This document shows, piece after piece, positions 17,793-33,500 of a stretch of DNA of 64,000 bases (position 1 is the first letter of the stretch; each line of letters opens with the position of its first letter). The position numbers and the translations under genes are program-made. Where the stretch lies: contig NC_087385.1 of assembly GCF_963675165.1 (NCBI RefSeq), forward strand, positions 5,008,412 to 5,072,411, written 5' to 3'. The DNA comes from Halichondria panicea (lineage: Eukaryota; Porifera; Demospongiae; Suberitida; Halichondriidae). A model generated the notes under the pieces. That model saw only the letters and a program-made list of their open reading frames with translations, made no database searches and was not told the DNA's origin.

Positions 17793-19208
17793 TCATGCAG
17801 TCCATTTTAAACACCTGTAAAATACAACGATGTAATTATCACAATGAATTGAAACAAGTTTTACCTTGTGTCCTTATGAGTACCCAGACACCTGACAGAG
17901 CAGTACCGTGCACCACAGGTGACACATCTGTACTTGGAGAAGAACTGAGAGAGTTAGTTAAGGAATCAAGTGCTCACTACATTCTGCACATACCATAGAT
18001 ACAACCTAGCTTTGTAACCAGGCCAATTCTGTTCTATAATACGTAACGCTAGGTAGAAAACTACGTAGAGTGAGGATACTCCACATACAGCACAGAAGTG
18101 CCTTGGGGGCAGTTTGGATGGTGGGGCAGCTGCTGTCACAAAGGATGGCTTCTGATAGGTTTCAGGGGGCTACAAGCAAGAGAAATGTCATGGCAACGAT
18201 AAAATTGATATTCAATCACTCACAACTTCCTCTAGTAACGATTGGAACGTCTTTCTGAATCTCTGTATGGAAATAAAGAGGAAATAAAGAAATTGAACAT
18301 CCTAAGTCATTTCCACACTCATTTCTAGGTAACCCATTTCTACCCAGAGGAGGTTAGACACGATTACGTCCAATAAAATATTGCTGGCCTATTGACAACA
18401 ATTTCAATGCGAAGTTTTAGCTTGTTTTGTTAGCGTATCAGAGACTGAGAGCAACTATTTTGGACTTCCTGGCTCCTTTGGGTGTATAGCTTCCCTGATA
18501 CCAGGAGCACATAAAGGTGCTCCTGCTGATACCCAAATATCCCTTCTATTCTGACGAGTTATCAGTGCATAGAGTGTTTACTAGATTCTTGTCCGCCAGT
18601 AATGAAAGCTATATACAGCACCGCTGAACTATACTCTACCCTATAGTCTGGTCCAACAAGGCAACAGATACAGCTAGTCAGGTGTTACAAGCTCGGACGT
18701 AGCAATAACTTTTTACAGTTGGTCAGATCTATGGTATCGTGCACAAAAGCCTTAGAAATGTCCCATGAATGATGACGTGTGTCCAACCTCCTCTGATTTC
18801 TACCTGTTTACCTGTTTGAAATGATCAGCATTAGTACGTGTCTTCTTTTTCTTTTCTACAGGGCAGAAGACAACAATATAACGTACATACATTACAGAAG
18901 AATGCAACACCCATACTTTCTGATCCATCTGCAAAGGTTGGTAGTTTCGTCTTGGAGGTGAGGTGTGCATAGATGGCATGAGGGTCGTCATGGAAGTTGT
19001 CCTTCTCCAGTGCCTCCAGCTGTCTCTGGTGTCTCCTCTTCCTAGTGGCATCGTCCAGCACCCTCTTCTGAGGAGCCGTAGCCGAGCGCGTTCGAACTGC
19101 ATGAAAATGGCCACCATAAAACAAGCAACCAGATTTTCACCTCACATATATTATTATAACACATCATATAGAAGTACACAAACCTTCTTTGGCCTTCTTC
19201 TCACTCAT
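17793..19208 (-). CDS. ZNHIT1: Zinc finger HIT domain protein 1 (SWR1/SRCAP subunit)
   Basis: Seven minus-strand exons join in phase to 160 aa (human about 154): 19184-19208, 18917-19096, 18812-18855, 18224-18262, 18065-18169, 17865-17932, 17793-17814. It begins MSEKKAKEVRTR. The conserved N-terminal block is RRHQRQLEALEKDNFHDDPH, followed by a Lys run, TRTNADHFKQ and RFRKTFQSLLEEV. The HIT zinc finger is HFCAVCG...CVTCGARYCSVRCLGTHKDTRCLKW, ending TA. ZNHIT1 is a subunit of the SRCAP chromatin remodeller that deposits H2A.Z; that role is family knowledge. The donor of exon 2 (gtatgg) was chosen because it restores the five-Lys run. The 18065/17932 junction adds one residue to the usual Cys spacing, so that splice site is slightly uncertain. 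Intron 4 carries a MITE. Confidence 0.93.
18350..18797. mobile_element. ~450-bp MITE with cagaggaggttrgacac ends
   Basis: The left end cagaggaggttagacac (18350 on) is matched by the reverse complement of gtgtccaacctcctctg near 18780-18797. It sits in a ZNHIT1 intron. An inner hairpin (gataccaggagcac ... gtgctcctgctgatacc) lies near 18498-18535. Confidence 0.7.
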
Positions 19209-19370
19209 ACACACTGTGTATACTCCACGTGGTTGGCTGAGTCAGCATTTCTCTACTACAAACTGCACTGTCAGCACAAATCTAATTAGAGGATAAACAA
19301 ACAACAGACAAGGTTTTGTGTCTACTGGTTCTTCGATCTGCCAGAAAGCTTCAGAGAGGGTGATACTGAC
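19209..19370. promoter_or_regulatory. Bidirectional promoter, ZNHIT1 / RTF2
   Basis: Only 162 bp separate the start codons of two divergent housekeeping genes. The interval holds a CACGTG E-box (19226-19231) and a TGAGTCA AP-1-like site (19238-19244), and no TATA box. That the two genes share one promoter is inference from the spacing. Confidence 0.6.
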
Positions 19371-21160
19371 ATGGGATGTGATGGAGGAACCATACCAAGG
19401 CGAGATGAGATGGTCAAGTTGAAGAAAAAGGCTGAAAAGGTAACTAAATGCATTTCTTTGTGTATTTTGAAAATTGACCCTATAAACTCACCCAGGCTGA
19501 CAAAGATGCTGAGCTGGCCGCCAGGTGGAAGCACTGTGCCCTCACTTCAGAGGATCTAAAACGTCCAGTGGTCTCTTGTGAACTGGGAAGGTGTGAGTCC
19601 GAGAATCGAATGCACTCCATTTAATTTTTACAGAATTGTCATTTTATAGAATAGGAGATTTGGCTAATTCGTGTGCTGGTAATTCCTAGAATGATTTGAC
19701 TAATGTATTATTAAAAGGTTTCTGCCGTAATGGTTTCCGGTGTATTAGTAGTAATACAGTTAGGTGTAAGCTCTCTTTATAACTTATACCAATAGCTGTC
19801 CATGTAGCAAGTGTGTTTCCTACGTAGGCTGTATAATAAGGAGGCCCTCTTGCTTGCCCTGCTGGACAAACCAGCCCTACCCGACCTAGCCAAACACATA
19901 CGTAGCCTCAAGGATGTAGTGGAGCTCAAATTCACCATCACCCCTGGCTACAAGGCTACAGCTGCTGATGACGGCTACAATGACACGCAGTCATCAGAGT
20001 ATGTGTGTCCTGTGACAGGCCTGGAGATGAGTGGCCGATACAGGTGAGTGATGCTAAAATTGATATTTTGAGCTCTTAGTAATTACCCTTACTGTGCAGG
20101 TTTGCCTACCTCCGTGGGTGTGGGTGTGTGTTCTCTGAGAAGGCATTGAAGGAAGTACCATCTGAGTTATGCCATAAGGTGGGTCCCACATATGTGTAGA
20201 GAGGATTTCAAGTTGGTTGACTGTAGTTAAAAGTTGAAATGCAGCACTTCAACTTTTAACTAGCAGGCAACCAACCTGAAATCCTCTGTATAACATTATT
20301 TTGTAAATCTTATATGTTTTGTTAATGACTGTGCGACTGTGTTTTGTATTAATTATCTAGTGTGGTTCCCCATTCACACCATTTGACATTGTGATCATGA
20401 ATGGAACTGAGGAGGACATTAAGAGACAGACGGAAAAGATGCTCGAGAAAAGACAGCTGGCAAAGCAGACCAAGGCTGCAAAGGTGAGATGTAGATACAT
20501 GCCAGTCAACCACAACATCTAAACTCAACAACATCTTGAACTCAGACGATTCTGAGAATGCTATACTGAACTTGCTATGCTCACATTTATTTAATATTCT
20601 CCCCCCTACAGAAGAAGCGTATGGCCGATACTGTCCAGTGTGACTCCTCCACCTCCACCTCCACTTCCACGTCCACGTCCACGTCCACCTCTACTGAGTT
20701 AAGTGTTGCATCCAGTTGTGAAAGTAGCGACACTAAGCTGCTACCATCCACCACGGAGGCTACTACTTGTGAACCAAGCTCAGCTATCACCCAGCCTATC
20801 AATACTGATATGTCCTTGGAGGAGAACAGAGACAGCCCACCACTTGCAAAGAAGCTGAAAATTGAAAGCCAAATTAAAGAACCTTCGACAAAATCTGGTG
20901 CTCCTAGTAGTAAGAAAGTTTCGGTGGCACAGAGGCAGTCAAAGTTTCGTTCAAGTAGCCAAGCATCTGGAAGTAAGCTCCGATCAGGCTCTTCTGTGGC
21001 AGCTGTTACTAAGAGGACGACCAAAGTGGTTGATTCTACTTTCAGGCCTGCTGCTGAAGACGCGTCCGCTCGTAAAGTGTATAAGTCGCTTTTCAACTCC
21101 TCAGAAAGCTCAAAACCCAAGAGAACTTCAAACTGGATTACGTACAACCCTTATTTTTAG
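19371..21160 (+). CDS. RTF2: Replication termination factor 2 homologue
   Basis: Six exons in phase, 376 aa: 19371-19439, 19496-19590, 19828-20043, 20100-20178, 20361-20483, 20612-21160. It starts MGCDGGTIPRRDEMVKLKKK, the highly conserved RTF2 N-terminus. It continues with CALTSEDLKRPVVSCELGR, LYNKEALL, the C2HC2/RING-like part VCPVTGLEMSGRYRFAYLRG, CGCVFSEKALKEV and CHKCGSPF, and ends YKSLFNSSE...WITYNPYF. The family acts at stalled replication forks and is removed by proteasome shuttle proteins (family knowledge). The final exon holds an (ST)n stretch at about residues 202-216, encoded by a near-perfect tccac/gtccac DNA repeat, within a low-complexity, disordered, Ser-rich linker. Intron 4 carries MITE family 1. 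Confidence 0.95.
20200..20287. repeat. MITE, family 1 (copy 2)
   Basis: agaggatttcaagttggttg at the left end and its near-exact reverse complement at the right, with an inner hairpin around ttaaaagttgaa. Same termini as the element at 548-663. Located in RTF2 intron 4. Confidence 0.8.
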
Positions 21161-21404
21161 CTCACTCTTGTATGGCATGTAGTTACTGTGAGTATTGAGT
21201 TACTGTGAGTATTGAGCATGTGTTGTACATTGTACGATCAACCACACATTCATGTTGTGATCTTTACCTAATGTATTTCCTTAGTCTACTATTTACATTT
21301 TTCTGTTGTGATCTTTACCTACCGGTAATGTGTTCCTTGAAGAATGTTGGGTCCAGGTGTGGCCTTTGTAGCATCCTAGGTACGTAGGAGCAGAAACTTT
21401 TTGA

Positions 21405-24148
<2,744 letters not shown>

Positions 24149-24370
24149 GGAACTCATGGAAAAACTGATTTAGTTCAGGGCATCATAGACTGTGTAAATT
24201 CTATATAGCTTTTTAATATTTTGTACCTTACCGATCGATAGGTTATATCGAGATATACGTTATCACCATATGTATATATATAGTGAGTAGTATCAATCAT
24301 GACAATGAAGTGTTAATTGAAAAGTGATTTAACTAAAACAAGCTAGTACGTACAACAGAATTAATTAGAG

Positions 24371-25668
24371 TCAGTCTGTAACCTCTTTCAGTGAGTAAGA
24401 CTTCAGAAACTTCCTGTGATCACAACTCTCGTTTACCATTTGAAACAGGTGCGCATACTTCCCATTTCTTTCAGCCAATTCAAGACCTGTGTCTCCCTGC
24501 CCCGTCTTTGGTGCTGGGTTCAACTCTTTATGCCTCAACAGTAGCTCTAGTGTGCCCCCGGCTCGATTATTCAAAGACGCTGCATGAAGTGGAGTCTGCC
24601 CACCATTACTCAGAGAGTTTATATTAGCTCCGTTCTGAAGTAGAAGAGAGGCCACTTTAGCTTTGTTCCACCGGCACGCACTGTGTAGAGGAGTTAGTCC
24701 ATCAATAGTTCTAGAGTCAACATTAGCTCCGTGTGTTAGGAGATACTCCACGACTGAGGTATGGCCATTGTAAGAGGCTCGATGCAGAGCTGTGTAGCTG
24801 TCCTCGTCAGTAGTGTGTATAATGCTGGGGCCGCAATGTTCGTGGATGAGTGTGACTGCTTCTAGTACTCCCGTCTGAGCTGCTCTCAGGAACACGGACT
24901 GGAGAGACTCTGTGGAGAGGCCAGACACGCCCTGTGCAGAGGGGGGGGGGTAGACGATTATAGTGACAATAGTACAGATACGTTCAGATTGCTCAATTGT
25001 AGCCTCAAAATGACTAGATCTAGTTACTGCATTTATGTTCGAATCGAATTACACGTGAAATGTGAAGTATAATTTTAGGAAGGGAACCAGCATTGGTCCT
25101 ACTAATTAAGCCTGAGGTCAAACACAAAAGGCAGCATAGCTCAATGTAGCTAGACGTTGCTCATGGGGCCCGAATTTTGGGGGGAATTTGCTAATATCTG
25201 CACAGAATATAGTGAGTATTTAAACCATCCACCAGAGGTGTAGGAAGATATTTTTGTAAGGGGTGCTGGTTTATCTATCTAGCTATTGCTGTTCATGGAG
25301 CAACTAAAGGTAGCTGAGACAAGGGGGTGCTCTAGCACCTGGAGCGCACATGCTTCCTACGCCCCTGTCCAGGTAATATTATGAACACCATTATCACTAA
25401 TTATTTGAGGTGCTCACATGCGGCAATAGGTCGGTGAGGGTAGCATCAGTCTCGTCCTCATCTCCCTCGTTCCACAGCTCCGAGTTGATCACCGCCATCG
25501 AGTCAAATACATCCGGGTCATACGGAACATCACCTGCAGCAAGGATTGCAAGAAGATATAAATTTTTAGCTATCCTATAAATTCAAGGAGAGTTTGGTTA
25601 TTTATAAGAAATGTCGTACATGTTAAACTCGGCTCAGTGTTCTCAAGCTCGTAGGTGGCCATATCCAT
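24371..25668 (-). CDS. ANKRD49: Ankyrin repeat protein, ANKRD49-like
   Basis: Three minus-strand exons in phase, 241 aa (human ANKRD49 about 239): 25620-25668, 25418-25533, 24371-24931. The N-terminus is acidic (WNEGDEDETDATLTD). The ankyrin repeats read DSYTALHRASYNGHTSVVEY, DGLTPLHSACRWNKAKVASL and GGQTPLHAASLNNRAGGTLE, then a degenerate repeat (GLELAERNGKYAHLF). The pattern TPLHSACRWN...VASLLLQNGANIN closely follows ANKRD49. The start ATG (25668) is the first Met in the exon, but the frame stays open to the acceptor upstream, so a further 5' exon is possible. ANKRD49 is described as a nuclear protein; no function can be inferred beyond protein binding. Intron 2 carries a hAT-like short element. 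Confidence 0.85.
25233..25367. repeat. Short inverted-repeat element, hAT-like ends
   Basis: cagaggtgtaggaag at the left and the reverse complement of cttcctacgcccctg at the right. CAGGGGCGTAG-type ends are typical of many animal hAT-derived MITEs. It lies in the ANKRD49-like intron 2. No clean target duplication was found. Confidence 0.5.
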
Positions 25669-25974
25669 GGGAGCAGTCGTGACTGTGCTGAAGAAGCTCA
25701 GGTTCCCTGTCAAAGATTATGCATATAGATCTAGTCTAGACACAACCACATCCACTACTGACAATGAGGACGACACTGGTGAGACACAGCAGTTACTGAT
25801 CAGGACACAACAGGCAAAGCAGCCCTGTGGATGACCATGTTCGTCACAGGAAGGTTGTGGTATTGAAACACTACGTAACATCCGTCAACACTCGCTTATA
25901 AAACATGTTTGCACCCACGTTTCTAGAGAATCTGTAGCTAAACAAGTAAATTGCAAAGAGTTTTCTAAAGTAGT

Positions 25975-28900
25975 ATGGACGATTCTGCAGAGCTGAATAG
26001 GTAAGTAAGATGATTTCACATTCATGCACCATTCAATGATGATATGGCTAGCTGGCCTATAAAAAGTCTGTAGTTATTGATACTGTACTGTGTACACATC
26101 ATTGCACCACTCTACACTGCACTCACTCTCACATGCAGACCAATATTGAAGGTGAAAAGCATGGCTCACACTAGAAGACAGAAAGAAAATGACACATTTG
26201 CAGAAATTGCTCAAACTCTCCCGACCAAAGAACATGCAAAAGACCTGGACAAAGCATCTGTTCTCCGAGTGGCCATCAACTTTATGAAACTGCGTACTTT
26301 TATTGGAGAGAGCGGTGAGGAACCACCTGAGACTGAGACTGATGAAGAGGAGGAGAGCTCTCCCATTGGGGAAGAGCAATGTGTTCCAGGTGGGTAGTAC
26401 AAACGAATTTATCACATAATTGCTTATCATGTAATTATTCTCTTCTGCATATTCATAATTATAGTGAACATTTTAATAGACGCCATGGTATACTGACACT
26501 GTAGCTATCCTATACACTGTATATCCTTTGTAGTTCTGGCTGTGAAGATTATGCTAAGATGTTAATTGCCTGAGGTCTGGGTTGTCTATTTGTGTGTCTA
26601 CCGTATTTTACTGGAATGTTTACGAGTATCAAACGTATGCGAACTTTGCGAGTGTTGATCAATTCGCAAAACCTAAATGTACTACTGGTAATTACACACG
26701 ATTCTTGCCAGAACGCAATAGTTAGATTGCAAAGGGTCAATTTTTCAAGGTTCAATTTCACCCGCAAAATATTCTAGTAATACGGTATATAGCTATCTCG
26801 ACTAGCTTCACCTATAGTTTTCAAAACAACGAAGGCCATCTTGGTTTCAACTCACCATTCAGTCCTACATTTACAGGGTCATTGTACCTTCATTTCACAC
26901 TTCATATACTTTCACAATGAGTGAAAGATCCCTCCTATATAATTATCATCCCCTGCATTATAGATTTACCATTATGGCTATCACTAGTTTTTGGGAGATT
27001 TTTTAATTGTTAATATGGCTTTTATCGATAGTGAGCTAACGAACCCTGGGAAATATCTGGCTGTATAATAATTTAGTCTGTTTTGCTTGTAAAAGTGGTA
27101 TATAGGCAACTGTTGTTTCTATGTGATAGTTGGCAGTTGTAGGGTCACATTGCATCATTTTGCATCCGCTTTGCCTTCTTATGTATATAGTGATTGGTTA
27201 GTTCCAACAGCAACTGTGTATTGTGGAGGTACATCCTCTGCTGAATGTAGAAGGGAGGAAGTTTACTCTTAAGTCATTGGCCAGCACTTGCTGATTTATT
27301 CACTAACATATTGTCGTAACCTGTTTGTGACAATTAAAGCGACCATTTTGTACTATGAAAAACAGCTTGCAGTTGTTGTCCTAATTAGTAGCTTCAGTAA
27401 TTAGTGTACCAGTATTTGGTTAATTTAGCGTATATAAGGCTGCAGTGTCTGGATCTTTGCCTTACCTGTTTGCCAAAGGAAGCCTTAGTGGTCTACTATT
27501 CTAAGTGGCATAAACAACAGCCGGTTCCCATACACTGTTAGCTATATAGACCAAGCAAGCATTGTGTTTATGTATGTGTCGATGTTTGCATGACTTCATA
27601 ATAGTATGCCTTCCATTTCTACAAAATTCCCAAAACTCCTACACTTAAGAAGCCTACCATGGCACATTTGGCTTCTTTATATACGGCTGTTTCTCAGAAT
27701 ATGTTTGAATGAGGTACAAATACTGATGTTGCACATTATTATTTTCATCTTGAAAACGACCCAGATAAGGGCCTTTCCTTACAGAGGAGGAAATATGTTA
27801 TTGTTCCTTTGTCTGTTTATTGTTCCTTTGGATTGTTATGCCTTTCCCTGTTGCATACACCTGCATGTGTATAGTGTATGATGATAGAGTTTCTGCAAGG
27901 TGCTCCATTCTAACACACTCCTTTATAACTGTACAAACACACACACAAACACACACATACACACACACAGAGGTCCCCCAAGAGCCAAGTATCACTGACA
28001 TTCTGCCAAACTTCTCCAAAGATGTGATGCAGGTAAGACCCACTTACAGTAAGCCCCTGAAGCATTCTGTGGTAATGATCAAAGTGGTTGTTCAATCCTA
28101 GAAATTTTAATTCCATTTTGCCCCAGACAGTGGGTAATTTGATAGTGTGAGACTGGATTGTATTGGCTCTTACATAATTCATCTATTGTGTAAACAGTTT
28201 AGCAATGCATAGTTTTGCTCTTACCTGTCCACTGTAGCTTGTGTTTTATCTTATGTGCAATTCCTCACCCCACCCCCCTCAGGCAGTGGACGGCTTTGTA
28301 ATGGTGTTCTCAGCAGACGGACAAGTTTTGTACAGTTCCGAAACCATCGCGCAATATCTGGGATTGAGACAGGTACAGCTATATCCTTAATATTGTAGTC
28401 ATTGGGCCAGGCAGAGTGGCTAGACCAACCAACCAACCACCATGTTATTATAAGTATTGTAAGTTCCAAAACTCTCCCTGTGGTAATGTTAGTAGGTGCT
28501 GGGTGCTGGCCAACTGTGGTGTTTCTATGGACACCACAGGAAAGAGTGTGGTTGTCTAGCTAATCAGAAATAGGATCCTATCCACCACATAAGGAAGCTC
28601 TGTGGTGAAGTGTTCACCAGAATCACCACTCAAGACAAGTAAAAATTAAACCCCCACTAACAAATTTCCTGTTTTCCAGCTGACATAAAAACACATAAAA
28701 CAACTGTTGGTCAAAGTCAAGGTCATAGTTTTCCTCCATAATGATATCACTTTTTCCTGTTAGGATACACCCTAACAAGACCTAATTATGGCATGTGTAT
28801 TAAAGCTACTCAGTTTAAATTAATTGACAGTCCCCATTCCAAATGACTTGTTGTTCTCAGTGTGTGTCCTTTGAAGAGTATGTGTTGGCGTACCTAGCAT

Positions 28901-30472
28901 TGCTTTGATATCATAGAGTACATCCTGCTAGTATCACTATCAACTTCTTTTATGTGGTCGATTGTGATTCATTATAGTCCGTGAGAATTTTATCATCCTC
29001 ACAATACCAAGTGGATGACCTTAGCTATCAACATAGTGGGTGTAGGATATGGGGATATGGGTGTCCATTCAGTCAGTACGACCAGTGCTTCTCATGGTTA
29101 GCTTGGTCTGGGAATGTGTAGGTGGGGGACTATCTGTCTGGAAATTGGAAGCCCTTTCACTTTTGAACATCATATGGCTTAAGTTACCCATCTCCTTTAT
29201 TAGTGTACCAGAGGGTAATGATGAAATAGCATGAAAGACTCTTAATCATTCTAAGAGTATAGATAGTCAAGTTGCATTGATTCAGGATGACTATAGCTAG
29301 CTGTTCTTATTTATGTCCAAGCCTGGAAGGATTTATTTTAATCCTGCAGTGGTACTGACGTCAAGTGTTTTTGTATTTCTATGTAGGGTATGGATAACGA
29401 TTGTTTACTGCTCTCCTAGCAGTAGTTGCCAGTTTCCTGTTATTGAGTCCCAATAAGGACACTTGTGGACTAGCCTCACCCGTTGTGGGATGCGTAGAAT
29501 TGGCTATAACATACTGTCACATGAGTTTCTTGATTTTTCAGAATTCTAAGCTGCCCCCATTTTTGGCTCGATCACTTATGTGGATAGCCTCACCCTACCC
29601 CCACACATTTGGTAGACACTCTATATGTGGATAGAACAGAAGTGGTGGGTGTAAAAAGTGTTGAGTTGAGGTTTTTCGTCTTGTTTAATTTGAGCTGTTG
29701 TTGTTGTTTAGTTGGAATTGGGCCAATACAGCGAGACTAATTACATTGCTTTGTGGTACTTTTAATGAGTCAAACACGTACATACGTACGTACATACTGT
29801 TGACTGAAGTGTATCTTGTGTACTCACATTGATAGGGATTTCAATTTTGTTATTGTTCTGTTGAAAGGTTTGCAGCCTAATTGAGAGTCTTGCAACATAT
29901 ATTTACTTTTGTCTGTTTTCAGTTCACACATTCCCAGCCTACAACACACTGTTGTCACTATATTAACTTTAACCACACCCTCCAGGTGGACGTGATTGGC
30001 GTCAATGTGGGGGACATTCTCCACCCCCAGGATTGCAACGAGCTAGGCAGCGTGTTCCGGACACAGGGACAGGACTCGGAGCAGGTATTGGACCAAAGTG
30101 ACCCCCTACGAAGAAAATTCCTCGTTAGGATGAGGTGTGCATTTACCCCCAGTGTGAGGTCCATTACAAGGTGCTCGAACTTCAAGGTGAGAATGAATGC
30201 AATTATTTTTGTAAATCCTCTGTGTAAATTATTATGTAGCCTGTGTCAGTAGTCTAATTGTAAGCATATAATACAGAGAACGTCTCCTCCTTACCCAGCC
30301 TGTCTACTGTTCCTGTTACCTCAAGTTTGCTCAGAGTGGACCACGGAAAGGTATGTATGTATAATATGCACTCATTGGCATTCATGCATTGTTATAGGGT
30401 TTCTCTGTGTGTACACATCTGACTATCAGCTAAGAACCTTCACTATTCATACCTCAATGCCCGCCATGCACA

Positions 30473-30555
<83 letters not shown>

Positions 30556-33500
30556 ACCTACAGGTCAGTTCATCGGCCTTGTTGCACTCTGTAAGCTGGC
30601 AAACACCAACAAAATTCGTGAGATGGTGGTTGGAACTTTCTTCAAGTCCAAACACTCGCTAGACCTCTCGTACAAGTCCCTGGACAGGAGGTGAATGTTG
30701 TTCAGAATTCGTTCTATAACCTGTAAAACATTTATAATGTATATCTAGTCGATACGTATAATTGATGGCAGCTTATATCACTGATGTTGTATACAGTGTA
30801 GATCGATGTGGTAGCAAATTATTGGCAAAGCAAGCACATTAACATAATTATGTGTTCCTGTAACACTGTACTGACGTTTGTGCATGTGCTCTTTTGCATA
30901 CTTATACTTAAATTATATATACCAGGATATACTGGATTCTTGGTTACGATCCCTCTGAGATGGTTGGACTGCGTGCCTATGAGTACTTTCACCCAGAAGA
31001 CCTCACAGCCACCTCCAGCTGTCACATGAACCGTAAGTGGGCATGTGTATGTATTCTGTATAATAGTTGTTGAATAACAGGTACCTTGAAGAGTTGTCGC
31101 TTCATAAGGCTATGCAGCCATTGCATCACATACAGTATAAAATTGGTGGACCAATTTTGGTTACAACATGCATGCTTTATGATCAGCCCACATCACAATG
31201 TTTGAAATGCATGGTGATCTATTAGGCTGTTTGCTGACAATGACAAACACAGTGCATGTCTACAGCACCTAGTGTACTCTAGTTATATTAGGTTGTACAT
31301 CAGAATAGGTTTTCCATGAAATAGCTCTCTGCACGAGCTCACTATTATTTGCATTTAATTACCATGCTACATCGATCTCTAGGTGGTGCCACACATTTCA
31401 GTGGCTTTTGTAGCCGTAACACGTCAGGTTTTTCCTAATTGGATTAGGTATAATTATAATGTTATGTAATACAACTCAAGTGTTAGAGCAGATGCTGCAA
31501 ACTTATGAGGTGTTGCCAATTCCATTGTTAAGCTGAGTGGCCACTTAAACACGAGGCTTTACATTTCTCTTTATGGCCCTTATCACCTGCCCACCACATC
31601 TCACTATGGAATAAAGCCGTCAACAGAAGCCATGCACAGATGTCCTAGTAAACAACCCACACAAACAATGAGTGACGACAGATGATGTTTGCATATTGAG
31701 ATATTTGAGTGCATGCATTACATAATTCCATTCAATATATATACACCAAGTGAGTGGCATGTTGTAGGCCACCCTTGAAAAAACAAGACTTATGGAACTG
31801 TTTTTACTTACATGTACTTTTTTACTTACACGTTCTTACATGTACCTAGATGTGGTATGCAGAAGCCTGTTTATAAGAAATTGAATTTTCGTAGTTGAAA
31901 TCTTGCAATTTATATCACTATTCAATCGTAGCAGCAGTGTTTTCACTCTTTGTGTTAGTTAGCAACCATTGAGCCTTTGTGCTCTTCTTTCCTGTTGTCT
32001 CTGCCCAACATGTTTAGCCACTTCCTTTGTAGTACAAAGTGGGCTCCCTAACGAGAGGCATGTGATTGAATTGTTAAACATGGCCTCAGAGTACCAGGCA
32101 CATGACTGTGGGGGTTCATGTCAACAACATGCATGTTGATTGCATCTGGAATGCATGGTTACTGCATACAGGTGTAGCCAAAAGTTGTGACTGGCTTTTT
32201 AGAGAGAAAGATGTATTTATATATGTATTTTAAAATTCCACTTGGTATCAGATTGCCTTACTTAAAGTTTTGGGTGGTCTATGCCCTTGTTACGTACGTA
32301 CAATCTTTATTTTTTGTAATCGAAGTCATTATTTGGATGGTGCTTATAAGGCTTGCTTATATTCAACTCCCTCCAAAGCTAGGCCAGTATAGGAGTGAAG
32401 TGGAAAACAATCCAGAAACATACTTCTTTGTGTATACACATAATAATTAATCTGTTATTATTATACCTCTTGCATACGTTTATTCATTACACTCACACAC
32501 ACACACACACACACAGTACTGTCGAGAGGCGAGTCACACAGTCCTTGCTACCGCATCCTCTCTCGGTGGGGAGACTGGATGTGGGTGCGGTCAAAGAGCT
32601 ACATGATGTATAACCAGCGCAACCAATTGCCAGAGGGCATTGTCATCTACACATGGGTTGTGAGGTAACTCAAAGTGTTCACCACAGTATGCACGTAATG
32701 CATATACTTTGTCCCAGTATAGACGTTAATCCTATACATGTATACGCATGCAATTAAATTTACTTTTAACACATAGTTTACTTGCATTTAATTACGTTAA
32801 TGCAGGGTGGACGAGGAAGATGACCGAATGGTGGCCATTAAGAACGGAGAACCGGGAGAGGAAAACCTAAAAAAATACGACTCCTTCAATACTGAGGTGT
32901 CTTCTTCTGATGGAACCCTCAACATTTCATCTCTCGTTCCCTTGAAAACAGCAGAGAAACCCAGTGCCCCCAGCCCCATCCCTGAGCCACTGGTTTTGCT
33001 ACCCAACCCACTACAACAGATCAAGCGAGACGTCAGCCCCCCTAGTGGTGTGAGCACACCCCCTGATTCGGCCCTCTTTGACCAATCATCACCATACATG
33101 GTGAGTGAGTGTACACTTACAGACTTACAAGACTGTAATTTAATTCTCAATGATTACAGCATCTCTTAGTAGCTACAGCATGTATCACAATGGCTATATA
33201 GGTGAAGGTACAAGTACAGTCCTAGGGCATAGATGATTCGAAACTATACAGTCATGTATGCCTCTACCTGACCCGTTTCTATGTGTACCTATACCTTACT
33301 GTATACAATTGTGACAGGTGGATTTGATACTATTATGTACATGCACACGTACAGGCCAATCCTTTCACTCTGCCCAGTCCTCCAAACTCCAACAGCAGCT
33401 ATTGCGGTTCACCTGAAAGTAACATGACACAGGGCCAGATGATGGGAGGATCACCTGACAGTCACATGACCCAACAGAGTCCTCTGGTTGGAGACCTTAA

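Noticed and set aside
20587-21147. 186-codon minus-strand ORF
   Set aside because: Antisense shadow of the RTF2 final exon; the acidic Val-Asp/Val-Glu repeat mirrors the Ser-Thr repeat.
30252-30298. Earlier acceptor for bHLH-PAS exon 6 (before agaacgtctcc)
   Set aside because: It shifts the frame to a stop in the next exon; the acceptor ttacccag at 30298 keeps phase and the PAS match.
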